Below, piece after piece: positions 1 through 6,694 of a stretch of DNA of 16,799 bases (its first letter is position 1; each line of letters begins with the position of its first letter). The notes below the pieces were generated by a model. That model made no database searches, was not told where the DNA came from, and saw nothing but the letters and a program-made list of their open reading frames with translations. The stretch lies in contig DAOWFY010000116.1 in the NCBI GenBank assembly GCA_030637775.1, forward strand, positions 1 through 16,799. Reading direction: 5' to 3'. The translations under genes were made by a program, and so were the position numbers. Source of the stretch: a bacterium (GTDB taxonomy: Bacteria > Ratteibacteria > UBA8468).

Positions 1-1
1 A

Positions 2-568
2 GGTTATCACCCGATAACTATCCGCTACCTTCTTCTCTCTACCCATTATCGGGCTCCATTAAACTTTACCTTTGAGAGTCTTGCCCACGCTAAGGCAACG
101 GTAGATAGAACATTGGATTTTTACTTAAGATTAAATTGGATGGTCAAGCAAGGGAAATTTAAAGGGTATAATAGGATTCTTTCCGAGAAGGTAAATGGTG
201 CAAAGAAGGATTTTGAGGAGTCCTTGGATGATGACCTCAACATCTCGGCTGCTCTTGCCTCCCTCTTTAACCTGATGAAAGAGACAAATATTGCCATAGA
301 GGGCCAGAATTTGGATAAGAAGAATATCGATGAGGTCTTGCAAACATTGAAAGAATTTGATAAAGTGTTGGGGTTCTTAGGTTCTGAAGGTAAATATAGA
401 CATAAGAGAGACAAGGAAGACGAAGAAATTTCTAAGTTGATTGCTCAACGAGATGAGGCGAGAAGAAAAAAAGACTTCCCGAAAGCGGATGAGATTAGAA
501 AAAAACTTCTGGAGAAGGGAATTATCTTAGAGGACACAAAGGAAGGGGTGAGATGGAAAAGAAAATGA
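2..568 (+). CDS. cysS: Cysteine--tRNA ligase, C-terminal part (5' end outside window)
   Basis: Charges tRNA-Cys with cysteine in the cytoplasm. The frame is open from base 2, and its first residues GYHPITIRYLLLSTHYR match the block that follows the KMSKS loop in class I CysRS. The HIGH and KMSKS motifs are therefore upstream of the window. The visible 188 residues cover the anticodon-stem helical bundle (DFEESLDDDLNISAAL, a typical CysRS segment) and the small C-terminal domain with the usual ending of the family: a stretch like RDEARRKKDFPKADEIRKKL, then GIILEDTKEGVRWKRK. A TTG at 113 could be mistaken for a start, but the homologous reading continues upstream of it. It ends with TGA. A palindromic repeat lies in the gap before the next gene. 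I am confident of the identity; only the 5' limit is unknown. Confidence 0.96.
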   Translation, partial: GYHPITIRYLLLSTHYRAPLNFTFESLAHAKATVDRTLDFYLRLNWMVKQGKFKGYNRILSEKVNGAKKDFEESLDDDLNISAALASLFNLMKETNIAIEGQNLDKKNIDEVLQTLKEFDKVLGFLGSEGKYRHKRDKEDEEISKLIAQRDEARRKKDFPKADEIRKKLLEKGIILEDTKEGVRWKRK

Positions 569-607
569 TAAATGATGTGGGAAGCATCTCCTGATGCTGA
601 TATAATG

Positions 608-660
608 TGTAGGGGTTCAATTTATGGGACCCGCGGGCTTGATGAATCAAGCCGGCTACA
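608..660 (+). repeat. Dispersed double-hairpin palindromic repeat, copy 1
   Basis: A 53-bp element bounded by TGTAGGGG and GGCTACA. It holds two stem-loops around a central CCCGCGGGC: the left arm GGGTTCAATTTATGGGACCC is degenerate, and the right arm is GGCTTGATGAATCAAGCC. The same unit recurs at 13875-13926 in the opposite orientation. In both copies one frame reads CRGSIY.TRGLD.SS. It sits between cysS and the URO-D gene and is probably non-coding here. Confidence 0.85.
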
Positions 661-700
661 GGAGACCTTTCCCACAGTAAAAAGAAAGGGGGGGGGCGAG

Positions 701-1759
701 ATGAACTCAAAAGAGAGGATAAGGATGGTTCTGGAGCATCGGGAGCCGGATAGGGTACCAATTCAGGATGGTCCCTGGGCAGCAACGACTGCCAGATGGC
801 ATAAGGAGGGGCTTGCGGATGGAATAACACCGGCAGAGTATTTTGGCTATGAGATGGCAATGTTTGGGGCCGATACCTCCCCAAGATTTCCCATAAAAAC
901 CATAGAAAAGACGGAGAGGTATATTATCCAGACAACCCCTACCGGAGCGGTAAACAAAAATTTCTGGGACCACACCTCTACCCCGGGATTGGTTGATAGA
1001 CCAATAAAGGAAAAAACGGACTGGCCACCAATAAAGGAAAGGCTCGCTCCTGACTATACCCGGGTGGACTGGGTCTCTGTCTTTAACAGTTACCATATTG
1101 CGCAAAGTGAAGGTAAGTTCATCTGCTACTCTGGTGTCTATGGCTATGATGGTTTACAATCCTACATGAGAAGTGACCAACTGCTTGTGGCAATGGTCGA
1201 TGACCCCGAATGGGTAAAGGATATGGTGATGACTATCGCTAAATTGACAGTAGAGATGGCAAAAATGATGATGGAGAAAGGTATAAAATTTGATGCCTTC
1301 TTTACCTGTAATGATATGGGCTACAGGAATGGACTTTTATTTTCTCCTGAAACCTATAAAAGGACGCATAAGGAAGCAGATGCAATGGTTTATTCCTTTT
1401 TTCACGAGCATAATATGCCGGTTATCTTACATTCCTGCGGGTGCGTGAAAGAGCTTATTCCGGAGTTAATCGGTATCGGACTGGATTGCCTGTAACCTTT
1501 AGAAGTAAAGGCAGGGATGGATTTGATTGAATTGAAAAAGCAATATGGAGATAGGCTTTCCTTTATGGGCGGGATTGATGTCAGAGCAATGGCCGACCCG
1601 GATCCAACTAAAATTGAAAAAGAAGTCAAAAGCAAATTTGAGGTGGCGAAAAAAGGCGGTGGCTATATCTATCACTCTGACCACTCTGTCCCCAACAATG
1701 TCAGTTTCGCTCAGTATAAAAGAGTGATGGAGCTGGTAAAGAAATATGGGAAATATTGA
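701..1759 (+). pseudogene. Uroporphyrinogen decarboxylase / MtaA-family protein interrupted by one in-frame TAA
   Basis: The URO-D superfamily includes HemE and the corrinoid methyltransferase subunits MtaA/CmuA. This member looks like the many uncharacterised methyltransferase-type relatives rather than HemE. The ATG at 701 follows a purine/G-rich tract and begins MNSKERIRMVLEHREPDRVP, the classic N-terminus. Later come MPVILHSCGC, a Cys/His block that resembles the zinc-binding site of MtaA-type enzymes, and the C-terminal GGGYIYHSDHSVPNNVS. Codon 265 (bases 1493-1495) is TAA, set in LDCL*PLEVKAGMDL. Related proteins are expected to have Gln here, as in LQPLE, so a single C-to-T change (CAA to TAA) explains it. 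The frame then stays open with full family similarity to a TGA at 1759, giving 352 codons, the normal length. The upstream extension of the frame to 572 is repeat-derived and is not the start. Alternatives are a recent null allele, a base-call error, or read-through. Confidence 0.85.
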
Positions 1760-1891
1760 TCTGTGCATGCATTTGATACACTCCCAAATTGCGATACATC
1801 TTTGTTATTCCTTCTTCAGTGAGCAATCTGGAGAGTCCAAACCCGTATTTGACGCACTCCCAACATTATGGTAACATAAAAAGAGGAAAAA
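1760..1891. other. Intergenic stretch with a pair of imperfect direct repeats
   Basis: A 17-bp unit, ATTTGATACACTCCCAA at 1771-1787, recurs as ATTTGACGCACTCCCAA at 1847-1863 (15 of 17 identical). They lie 76 bp apart, just ahead of the first micro-lipoprotein gene. The spacing and position would suit an operator or a decayed duplication. No gene or confident promoter is seen here. Confidence 0.4.
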
Positions 1892-2008
1892 ATGAAGAAG
1901 ATTCTATTTGTTATTTTAGGCCTTTTGCTGATTCTTTCTGCTGTCAGTTGCACTTTAAAACTTGATCTTCATCCGGGAAAGACAGAAGAAGCCAGTTCCT
2001 CTGAATAG
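1892..2008 (+). CDS. Micro-lipoprotein, 38 aa (tandem paralogue 1)
   Basis: A complete short gene: ATG at 1892, TAG at 2006-2008, preceded by GAGGAAAAA as ribosome binding site. The product is MKKILFVILGLLLILSAVSC followed by an 18-residue polar tail. It has a Lys-Lys n-region, a long hydrophobic core and a lipobox ending at Cys20 (AVSC), so it should be cleaved by signal peptidase II and anchored by a lipid. The mature peptide is only 19 residues and ends in a Glu/Ser-rich stretch. A close paralogue follows at 2199. It recalls other tiny lipoproteins in general design, but I do not recognise the family and assign no role. Confidence 0.75.
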   Translation: MKKILFVILGLLLILSAVSCTLKLDLHPGKTEEASSSE

Positions 2009-2113
2009 GTGAGTGCTCAGTGAAGCACGTTAAGAGATGACTAAAGTTTGTTCGCTCGGGCTCTCTTATTCCTCGGCACTATCGTGCTCTGGGCCATAAC
2101 CGCCAGCTCGCTC

Positions 2114-2164
2114 CCAAACCCCAGTCACCTCCTGCAATTTCTTGTCCTTGGTGAGGTGGTTTGG
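2114..2164. other. Inverted repeat between the micro-lipoprotein genes
   Basis: CCAAACC (2114-2120) pairs with GGTTTGG (2158-2164), and inside it CACC (2126-2129) pairs with GGTG (2150-2153). Together they make a two-part stem about 35 bases upstream of the second lipoprotein start. There is no T-run, so it is not an obvious terminator. It could be an mRNA structure or chance. Confidence 0.3.
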
Positions 2165-2198
2165 TGAATGTTTAGTGCAGAATTTACTTGGAGGTAGA

Positions 2199-2321
2199 AT
2201 GAAGAAGATTCTATTTGTTATTTTAGGCTTTTTGCTGATTCTTTCTGCGGTTGGTTGCACGATGACCTTTGGTATCAAAAAGGCAGAGTCTAATAATAGT
2301 TCTTTTGAAGAATCTGCTTGA
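2199..2321 (+). CDS. Micro-lipoprotein, 40 aa (tandem paralogue 2)
   Basis: A complete short gene: ATG at 2199, TGA at 2319-2321, with a strong GGAGG 4 bases before the start. The product begins MKKILFVILGFLLILSAVGC. It differs from its neighbour at only two of the first 20 positions (L11F, S19G), and the first 30 bases are identical. Cys20 ends the lipobox AVGC. The mature part (TMTFGIKKAESNNSSFEESA) is unrelated in sequence to that of the first copy but likewise acidic and Ser-rich. Conserved signal peptides with divergent mature tails point to duplication followed by free or selected drift of the exposed part. The gene ends 17 bases from the end of convergent nfi. Confidence 0.78.
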   Translation: MKKILFVILGFLLILSAVGCTMTFGIKKAESNNSSFEESA

Positions 2322-2338
2322 TGTTTATGTACTTAAAT

Positions 2339-3007
2339 CTATCTGGAACTTTTAGAGTCGCTCGCAAGGTGGTGGGCAAGCCGGGTAGGTTCAGGAAGCC
2401 GATAGTTCAAAGTAGTAGAAAGAGTAATTTTAATTGCCGTTTTTAGGTCAATCCCATTTCCGGGAGAAACAAAGACCGGTTTTACCGCCTTTTTTGATCT
2501 TAAAACCGCACCAATGACTTCTCCTTTATCTTTAATAAGAGTATAACGCCCCTTAATCTCTGGCGGTTGCCGATAACTCCCATAAAGAGGAGATTTGGCA
2601 CAACCAATTGAGGTCTTGTTTAAAATAATGCCCAAGTGTGTTGCCAGACCCATTCTCCGGGGATGGGCAATTCCCTGGCCATCAAAGAGAAAAATATCCG
2701 GAACATTTTTTAATTTTTTAATTGCAGAAAGCAGGGCTGGTGCCTCCCTGAAGGTGAGGAGTCCAGAGATATAGGGGAAATTTATTTTGGAAAAAGTGGT
2801 AACCTCTTCAACAATCTTTAAACTTGGATATTCTAAAATAATTACTGCCGCATAGGCTTTCTCTTTAGTAAAGGCAACATCACAGCCAGCAATCAGCTTA
2901 ATCTTGGCGAAGCTATTCTTTAAAGTAATTTTCCTGGCTAAATCCTTCTGAATTCTGATTGCCTCCTTTGGTGTTACATCCCAACGATGGATTTCCCGAA
3001 TTTTCAC
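2339..3007 (-). CDS. nfi: Endonuclease V (deoxyinosine 3' endonuclease)
   Basis: Cuts DNA at the second phosphodiester bond 3' of deoxyinosine, starting repair of deaminated adenine. Numbering from the longer TTG-started frame (3025), the product shows GCDVAF (catalytic Asp49), YISGLLTFREAPALL (Glu94), the signature FDGQGIAHPRRMGLATH (Asp115), the IGCAKSPLYG loop, and C-terminal RLPEPTRLAHHLAS (His218). All active-site residues of the family are present, and 222-228 residues is normal length. I prefer the GTG at 3007 as start, because GGGAAGGA lies at good spacing before it while the upstream TTG has no Shine-Dalgarno sequence. The family-like N-terminal helix survives either way. It lies downstream of rny across a 115-bp gap containing a long inverted repeat. 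Confidence 0.95.
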   Translation of the reverse strand: MKIREIHRWDVTPKEAIRIQKDLARKITLKNSFAKIKLIAGCDVAFTKEKAYAAVIILEYPSLKIVEEVTTFSKINFPYISGLLTFREAPALLSAIKKLKNVPDIFLFDGQGIAHPRRMGLATHLGIILNKTSIGCAKSPLYGSYRQPPEIKGRYTLIKDKGEVIGAVLRSKKAVKPVFVSPGNGIDLKTAIKITLSTTLNYRLPEPTRLAHHLASDSKSSR

Positions 3008-3025
3008 TGTTTTTTCCTTCCCCAA

Positions 3026-3137
3026 GGCGAGGAGGTTTACTACAAGACGGCATTAGACCCCGTATGAAGGCTTGAGCAGAGGAAGAGTCCATAGCGAGCA
3101 TTACTGCGAGCGTGCCGCTGGAGTGAACCTCCGAGCC
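3026..3137. other. Long inverted repeat enclosing the rny-nfi gap (possible structured RNA)
   Basis: GGAGGTTTAC (3031-3040) pairs with GTGAACCTCC (3123-3132) with one wobble. After a two-base bulge the stem resumes with GGC (3026-3028) and GCC (3135-3137). The stem encloses 82 bases that contain smaller GC-rich inverted pieces. It fills almost the whole gap between two co-directional genes. It lacks the hallmark sequences of RNase P RNA, SRP RNA and known riboswitches that I could look for by eye. It may be a repeat element, an mRNA processing signal or a small RNA. Confidence 0.3.
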
Positions 3138-3140
3138 TCT

Positions 3141-4691
3141 TTATTTTGCATACTCTACAGTTCTTACCTCTCTGATAACGGTAACCTTCACCTGTCCGGG
3201 ATATTCTAATCCCTCCTCAATCTTCTTGGTAATATCTCGGGTCAAAACTGTAGCCTCTGAGTCTGAGATTTCCTCCGGTTTTACGATGACCCTAATCTCC
3301 CTTCCGGCACTGATGGCATAGGCCTGGGAGACTCCTTTAAAGGAGATGGCAATATTTTCTAATTTCTCCAACCTCTTAATGTAGCCTTCTAAGGTTTCCC
3401 TCCTTGCCCCTGGTCTTGTGGCGGAAATGCTATCGGCCGCAGCAATTAAGGGAGTAATAGGGCTTATTGCCTCCACATCCCCATGATGACCGGCAATGGC
3501 ATTAATGATAATTGGGGACTCATTGTAGCGGCTGGCAAGTTTAGCGCCAACCTGAGGATGGGTTCCTTCCTGCTCCTGGTCAACCGCTTTTCCAATGTCA
3601 TGCAAGAGACCGGCTCTTTTTGCCAGTTTTTCATCAACCTTAAGTTCCGCGGCCATAAGAGCGGCTAGATAAGTTACCTCCTTGGAATGAATAAGAACAT
3701 TCTGACCATAACTGGTGCGATACTTTAAGCGTCCCAAGAGTTTCACCAACTCCGGATGAATCATTGTAATTCCCAATTCAAAGATGGTCTGTTTGCCAAC
3801 CTCATTTATTGTTTTCTCCATCTCCTTCTTGCTCTTCTCTACAATCTCCTCAATCCTTCCCGGATGAATCCGGCCATCGGCAATGAGCTTCTCGAGAGCA
3901 ATCTTGGCGGTCTCTCTCCGGTAGATATTAAAACTGGAAAGGGTTACTGCCTCCGGGGTATCATCCACGATAAGGTCGACCCCGGTGGCGGCCTCGAATG
4001 CCCGAATATTCCTGCCTTCCCTTCCAATAACCCTTCCCTTCATCTCGTCGGGAAGGCTTACCACCGAGACACTCGATTCAACCACCTGATCAGCACTGCA
4101 GCGCTGGATGGCTGAGACAATGATCTCCCGCGCTTTTTTCTCTCCGGTCTCTTTTGCCTCTTCGATAATCTGACTAACAAGGCCGGCACTCTCTCCCCTT
4201 GCCTCTTCGGTAAATCTGGCAAAAAGGGCCTGCTTTGCCTGCTCCCGAGAGAGGCCTGCTACTCTTTCTAAACTCCTCTTCTCCTCTTCCATTAGAGCCT
4301 TCAGTTCCTCTTCCTTCCTTTTACTCTCCTCCTCCTTCTTGCCTATCTCCCTTTCCCTTGTGGATAAAAGAGCCTCCTGCCTCTCTAAAATATCTACCTT
4401 ACGGTCAAGGTTCCTTTCCCGCTGATTCAGTCTCTTCTCTATGGAATGGAGTTCTTTGCGTCTTTCTCTTGTCTCCTTCTCAAAGTCTGTTCTTAATTTG
4501 AGCAATAACTCCTTTGCCTCTAAATTTGCCCCTTTCCGAATAGAATCGCCTTGAGAGCGAGCCTCCTTTAAAATCTGGAGGCTCTTTTCTTCTGCTCTCC
4601 GAATTTTCTGCTCACCCAGATACTTTCTCAAGAAATAGCCCGCGAAAAGGAGGACAATCCCAGCAATCGCACTTATTAAAGGATTATTAAT
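3141..4691 (-). CDS. rny: Ribonuclease Y, membrane-bound endoribonuclease
   Basis: Initiates mRNA decay at the inner face of the membrane. Residues are numbered from an ATG at 4724 that gives a 527-aa frame. They show one N-terminal membrane helix (about 16-33), a long charged coiled coil (35-165), a KH RNA-binding domain ([10 protein letters not shown] at 230-239), and the HD phosphohydrolase domain with [10 protein letters not shown] (metal-binding His375-Asp376) and AGHHGD. The ending VEYAK is typical. The start is uncertain. The ATG at 4724 lies inside a repeat element and adds a non-family [18 protein letters not shown] sits six bases before an ATT at 4689-4691, from which the product would read [18 protein letters not shown], the usual RNase Y N-terminus. 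I therefore annotate the ATT start, with the ATG at 4724 as the alternative. It ends in TAA, which shows TAA is a real stop in this genome. Confidence 0.93.
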   Translation of the reverse strand: MNNPLISAIAGIVLLFAGYFLRKYLGEQKIRRAEEKSLQILKEARSQGDSIRKGANLEAKELLLKLRTDFEKETRERRKELHSIEKRLNQRERNLDRKVDILERQEALLSTREREIGKKEEESKRKEEELKALMEEEKRSLERVAGLSREQAKQALFARFTEEARGESAGLVSQIIEEAKETGEKKAREIIVSAIQRCSADQVVESSVSVVSLPDEMKGRVIGREGRNIRAFEAATGVDLIVDDTPEAVTLSSFNIYRRETAKIALEKLIADGRIHPGRIEEIVEKSKKEMEKTINEVGKQTIFELGITMIHPELVKLLGRLKYRTSYGQNVLIHSKEVTYLAALMAAELKVDEKLAKRAGLLHDIGKAVDQEQEGTHPQVGAKLASRYNESPIIINAIAGHHGDVEAISPITPLIAAADSISATRPGARRETLEGYIKRLEKLENIAISFKGVSQAYAISAGREIRVIVKPEEISDSEATVLTRDITKKIEEGLEYPGQVKVTVIREVRTVEYAK

Positions 4692-4719
4692 TTGGCACCT
4701 CCTCAGTTTAACCGCAGAT

Positions 4720-4818
4720 GTCATTGCGAGGAGTCCCCCCTTCTTGCTTTCGCAAGAAAGCAGGGGGGGCGATGTGGCAATCTAAAACCAAGATTGCTTC
4801 GCTATTGCTCGCAATGAC
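4720..4818. repeat. REP/MITE-like element with three nested inverted repeats
   Basis: The ends GTCATTGCGAG (4720-4730) and CTCGCAATGAC (4808-4818) are perfect inverted repeats. Inside are a hairpin of CCCCCC plus TTCTTGC (4735-4747) against GCAAGAA and a G7 run (4752-4769), and a second hairpin GCAATCT (4777-4783) / AGATTGC (4791-4797). Elements of this pattern are scattered through many bacterial genomes. The left end overlaps the upstream candidate ATG of rny. A half-copy occurs at 13085. Confidence 0.85.
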
Positions 4819-4889
4819 GTGGTTGCTATGAAGGGGAAAGTTTGGCAGGAGGAATAAAGAGAGGAAAAATTAGTCTATCTCTAAAAAAA

Positions 4890-4944
4890 TGTAAGGGTTT
4901 GGTCTATCAAACACGTGTTTGGGGTATTATGGATTCCGCCCTTA
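4890..4944. repeat. Degenerate double-hairpin repeat, probable third copy
   Basis: It begins TGTAAGGGTTTGGTCTATCA and ends CCGCCCTTATCA, with the same layout as the units at 608 and 13875: an outer GGG...CCC pairing and a left hairpin GTTTG/CAAAC. The centre here is the perfect 14-bp palindrome CAAACACGTGTTTG (4908-4921). Sequence identity to the other copies is low, so common origin is only likely. Confidence 0.45.
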
Positions 4945-4998
4945 TCATAGATCGAATGTGTTAATTGGGAATTTTTCTCTTTATTCATTCTTTTTTAT

Positions 4999-5018
4999 CC
5001 TGCCTGCCGGCAGGCAGG
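4999..5018. repeat. Perfect 20-bp palindrome
   Basis: CCTGCCTGCCGGCAGGCAGG, centred at 5008/5009. No poly-T follows on either strand in the needed direction, so it is unlikely to be an intrinsic terminator. GC-rich palindromes of this CCTGCCGGCAGG type are common dispersed repeats in candidate-phylum genomes. Confidence 0.8.
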
Positions 5019-5039
5019 CCTACCAAACTTATCCACCCT

Positions 5040-6617
5040 CTATAATTTCACTAACTTTGCTGATTTCACCGGAGGAATCTCCCGTATCTTCAGAAGACTA
5101 TCTGCCGGAATAACCCGATCAACATTAAGCACAGTAATCGCTAAACCACCTTTCTTCTTTCTTCCCAGGGTCATCCCCGCGATATTGATCTCTCTTTCCC
5201 CTAAGATGGTACCGACCCTACCAATAATTCCTGGCTTATCCTCATTGCGGCAGATTAAAAGATAACCCTCCGGAACCGCATTGATCGGATAGCCATCAAT
5301 CTTGACAATACGTAGGTCACTCTTCGACAGCAGGGTTCCGCTTACCGCCAAACCACCGCTATCTGTCTTTACTTTGCAGCTCATAAGATTGGTAAACTCC
5401 TCGCCAGAAACTGTCTTTGTCTCCGAAACTTTAATCCCCCTTTCTTTGGCCAAAAGAGGAGCATTAACGTAGTTAACCTGCTCCCCTAAAGATGGCTTTA
5501 AAAGCCCCTTGATGAGATTATGCCTGAGGGAGGAGAGATCGTATTCAGTAATCTCGCCTTGATATTCTATCTCTAATCGTCCCACGCTTCCTTCCTTTAA
5601 TTGAGCAATGAGCATCCCCAGTTTTTCGGCTAAAGCAAAGTAGGGACCAATTATTTTTGCCAATCTCTCGTCCACCACCGGGATATTAGCCGCGTGCAGG
5701 GAAATCTTGCGCTTTAAGACATCGCAAATTTGCTGGGCAATATCCCGCGCCACATTAATTTGCGCCTCGTCGGTACTGGCTCCCAAATGGGGAGTGGTAA
5801 TGACATTATCCAAACCAAGCAATGGGCTCTCAATTGGCGGTTCCTTCTCATAGACATCCAATGCGGCTCCCTTTACCTTTCCTTCCTTCAGGGCTTCATA
5901 GAGCGCCCCCTCATCGATAATTCCTCCCCGGGCGCAATTGATAATTCTGACCCCTTCCTTCATCAATTTGAACTCTCCCTTTCCCACAATCCCTTTGGTC
6001 TCTGGCGTAAGGGGAGTATGTACGGTGATATAATCGGACTGCTGAAAGAGTTCCTTCAAATCTACTAACCTCACCTGTACCTTCGCTGCTTTCTCGGGAG
6101 AGATAAAAGGGTCATACCCAATAACCTTCATTCCCAGAGAAGAAGCAAGTTTTGCGATGCGGCTGCCAACCCTCCCCAAACCGATAATGCCCAAGGTCTT
6201 CCCGTAGAGTTCAGAACCGGTAAATTTTTTCTTCTCCCAGGTTCGCTCTTTTAGAGAATGGTCTGCCTGAGGGATGTTGCGCGCTAAAGCAAAAATCATC
6301 GCTAAGGTATGCTCCGCCGTAGAGATGGTATTTCCCGCCGGCGAATTCATCACAATAATTCCCTTTGCGGTGGCGGCCTCAATATCAACATTATCCAGCC
6401 CCACCCCGGCTCTCCCAATAACCTTGAGGTTGGTTGCTTTCTCAATTACCTCTTTGGGTACTCTTGTCCCACTTCTCACGATAAGCCCCTCATAACCGGG
6501 GATAATCTTTGCCAATTCTTCCGGAGAAAGCTTTCCTTTGCAATCTACCGCAAAGCCCTCCTCCTTGAGAATACCCAGCCCCTCTTTTGCCAGGGGATCT
6601 GTTACCAGAATTTTCAT
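5040..6617 (-). CDS. serA: D-3-phosphoglycerate dehydrogenase
   Basis: Oxidises 3-phosphoglycerate to 3-phosphohydroxypyruvate with NAD, the first step of serine synthesis. Numbered from the ATG at 6620, the long three-domain form is complete. The catalytic fold has GRAGVGLDNVD and the nucleotide motif GIIGLGRVGS (144-153). The catalytic residues are Arg231 (CARGG), a Glu in YEKEPP and His278 (TPHLGAST). An intervening substrate-like domain covers about 320-445, and a C-terminal ACT domain (about 453-526, NEDKPGIIGRVGTILGE) should sense serine. At about 525 residues it is of usual size. Two ATGs are adjacent. I chose the second (6617), because AAGG is better spaced to it and because the duplicated relic at 13849 starts there. 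A strong promoter lies just upstream. The aminotransferase that normally follows it in the pathway is 7.6 kb away. Confidence 0.97.
   Translation of the reverse strand: MKILVTDPLAKEGLGILKEEGFAVDCKGKLSPEELAKIIPGYEGLIVRSGTRVPKEVIEKATNLKVIGRAGVGLDNVDIEAATAKGIIVMNSPAGNTISTAEHTLAMIFALARNIPQADHSLKERTWEKKKFTGSELYGKTLGIIGLGRVGSRIAKLASSLGMKVIGYDPFISPEKAAKVQVRLVDLKELFQQSDYITVHTPLTPETKGIVGKGEFKLMKEGVRIINCARGGIIDEGALYEALKEGKVKGAALDVYEKEPPIESPLLGLDNVITTPHLGASTDEAQINVARDIAQQICDVLKRKISLHAANIPVVDERLAKIIGPYFALAEKLGMLIAQLKEGSVGRLEIEYQGEITEYDLSSLRHNLIKGLLKPSLGEQVNYVNAPLLAKERGIKVSETKTVSGEEFTNLMSCKVKTDSGGLAVSGTLLSKSDLRIVKIDGYPINAVPEGYLLICRNEDKPGIIGRVGTILGEREINIAGMTLGRKKKGGLAITVLNVDRVIPADSLLKIREIPPVKSAKLVKL
6545..6617 (-). 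repeat. Direct repeat A: first 24 codons of serA
   Basis: These 73 bases match 13777-13849 in the same orientation with three differences (6594, 6600, 6603). The run 6545-6593 is identical over 49 bases. All three differences are synonymous (GTA/GTT, ACA/ACC, CCC/CCT). This is the functional copy at the start of intact serA. Confidence 0.95.
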
Positions 6618-6643
6618 CATAACCTTATAATTCTTCAGTCTTT

Positions 6644-6672
6644 ATTTTACCCCTTAGAGCCCTTTTTGTCAA
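6644..6672 (-). promoter_or_regulatory. Promoter of serA (sigma-70 type)
   Basis: On the minus strand TTGACA (6672-6667), a 17-base spacer and TAAAAT (6649-6644) form a near-consensus promoter. Transcription should start near 6637, leaving about 20 untranslated bases before serA. The spacer core AAAAGGGCTCTAAGGG is shared with the promoter at 14201-14230. The -35 box lies 23 bases beyond the stop codon of the TPR protein gene. Confidence 0.75.
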
Positions 6673-6694
6673 TACTCTATTTTCCGAATTACTT

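Larger units (their letters stand above)
4725..5039. other. Gene-free stretch between serA and rny filled with palindromes
   Basis: This 315-bp stretch holds most of the REP-like element (to 4818), a degenerate double-hairpin unit (about 4890-4944) and a 20-bp perfect palindrome (4999-5018). I find no convincing gene, terminator with a T-run, or promoter in it. The plus-strand frame across 4919-5113 runs through the palindrome into the antisense of serA and looks spurious. Confidence 0.6.

Noticed and set aside
1493-1495. Stop-codon reassignment or pyrrolysine/selenocysteine at the URO-D gene
   Set aside because: The codon is TAA, and TAA ends several intact genes here (rny, hepT, the aminotransferase). 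Pyrrolysine uses TAG and selenocysteine TGA.
1763-1870. Minus-strand open frame reading YGFGLSRLLTEEGITKMYRN
   Set aside because: It looks protein-like but is only about 35 codons between stops, has no start signal, lies antisense in a lipoprotein leader, and matches no family I know. It might be a gene relic.
2048-2166. Hydrophobic plus-strand frame (LLFLGTIVLWAITASSLPNP) between the lipoprotein genes
   Set aside because: It has only a TTG start, no ribosome binding site and just 38 codons. Hydrophobic composition alone is not enough to call a gene.
3050-3100. RNase P RNA-like GAGGAAGAGTCC in the rny-nfi gap
   Set aside because: One short resemblance only. The rest of the conserved core and the expected size of several hundred bases are missing.
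3756-4115. Plus-strand frame of 119 residues opposite rny
   Set aside because: It is antisense to the KH and coiled-coil region of an intact RNase Y gene, with no ribosome binding site and no family resemblance.
4999-5018. Palindrome as rho-independent terminator of serA
   Set aside because: On the minus strand it is followed by A-rich, not T-rich, sequence, so it lacks the needed T-run.
4919-5113. Plus-strand frame of 64 residues with ILPAGRQAYQT
   Set aside because: That phrase comes from reading through the 20-bp palindrome, and the rest is antisense to the end of serA.
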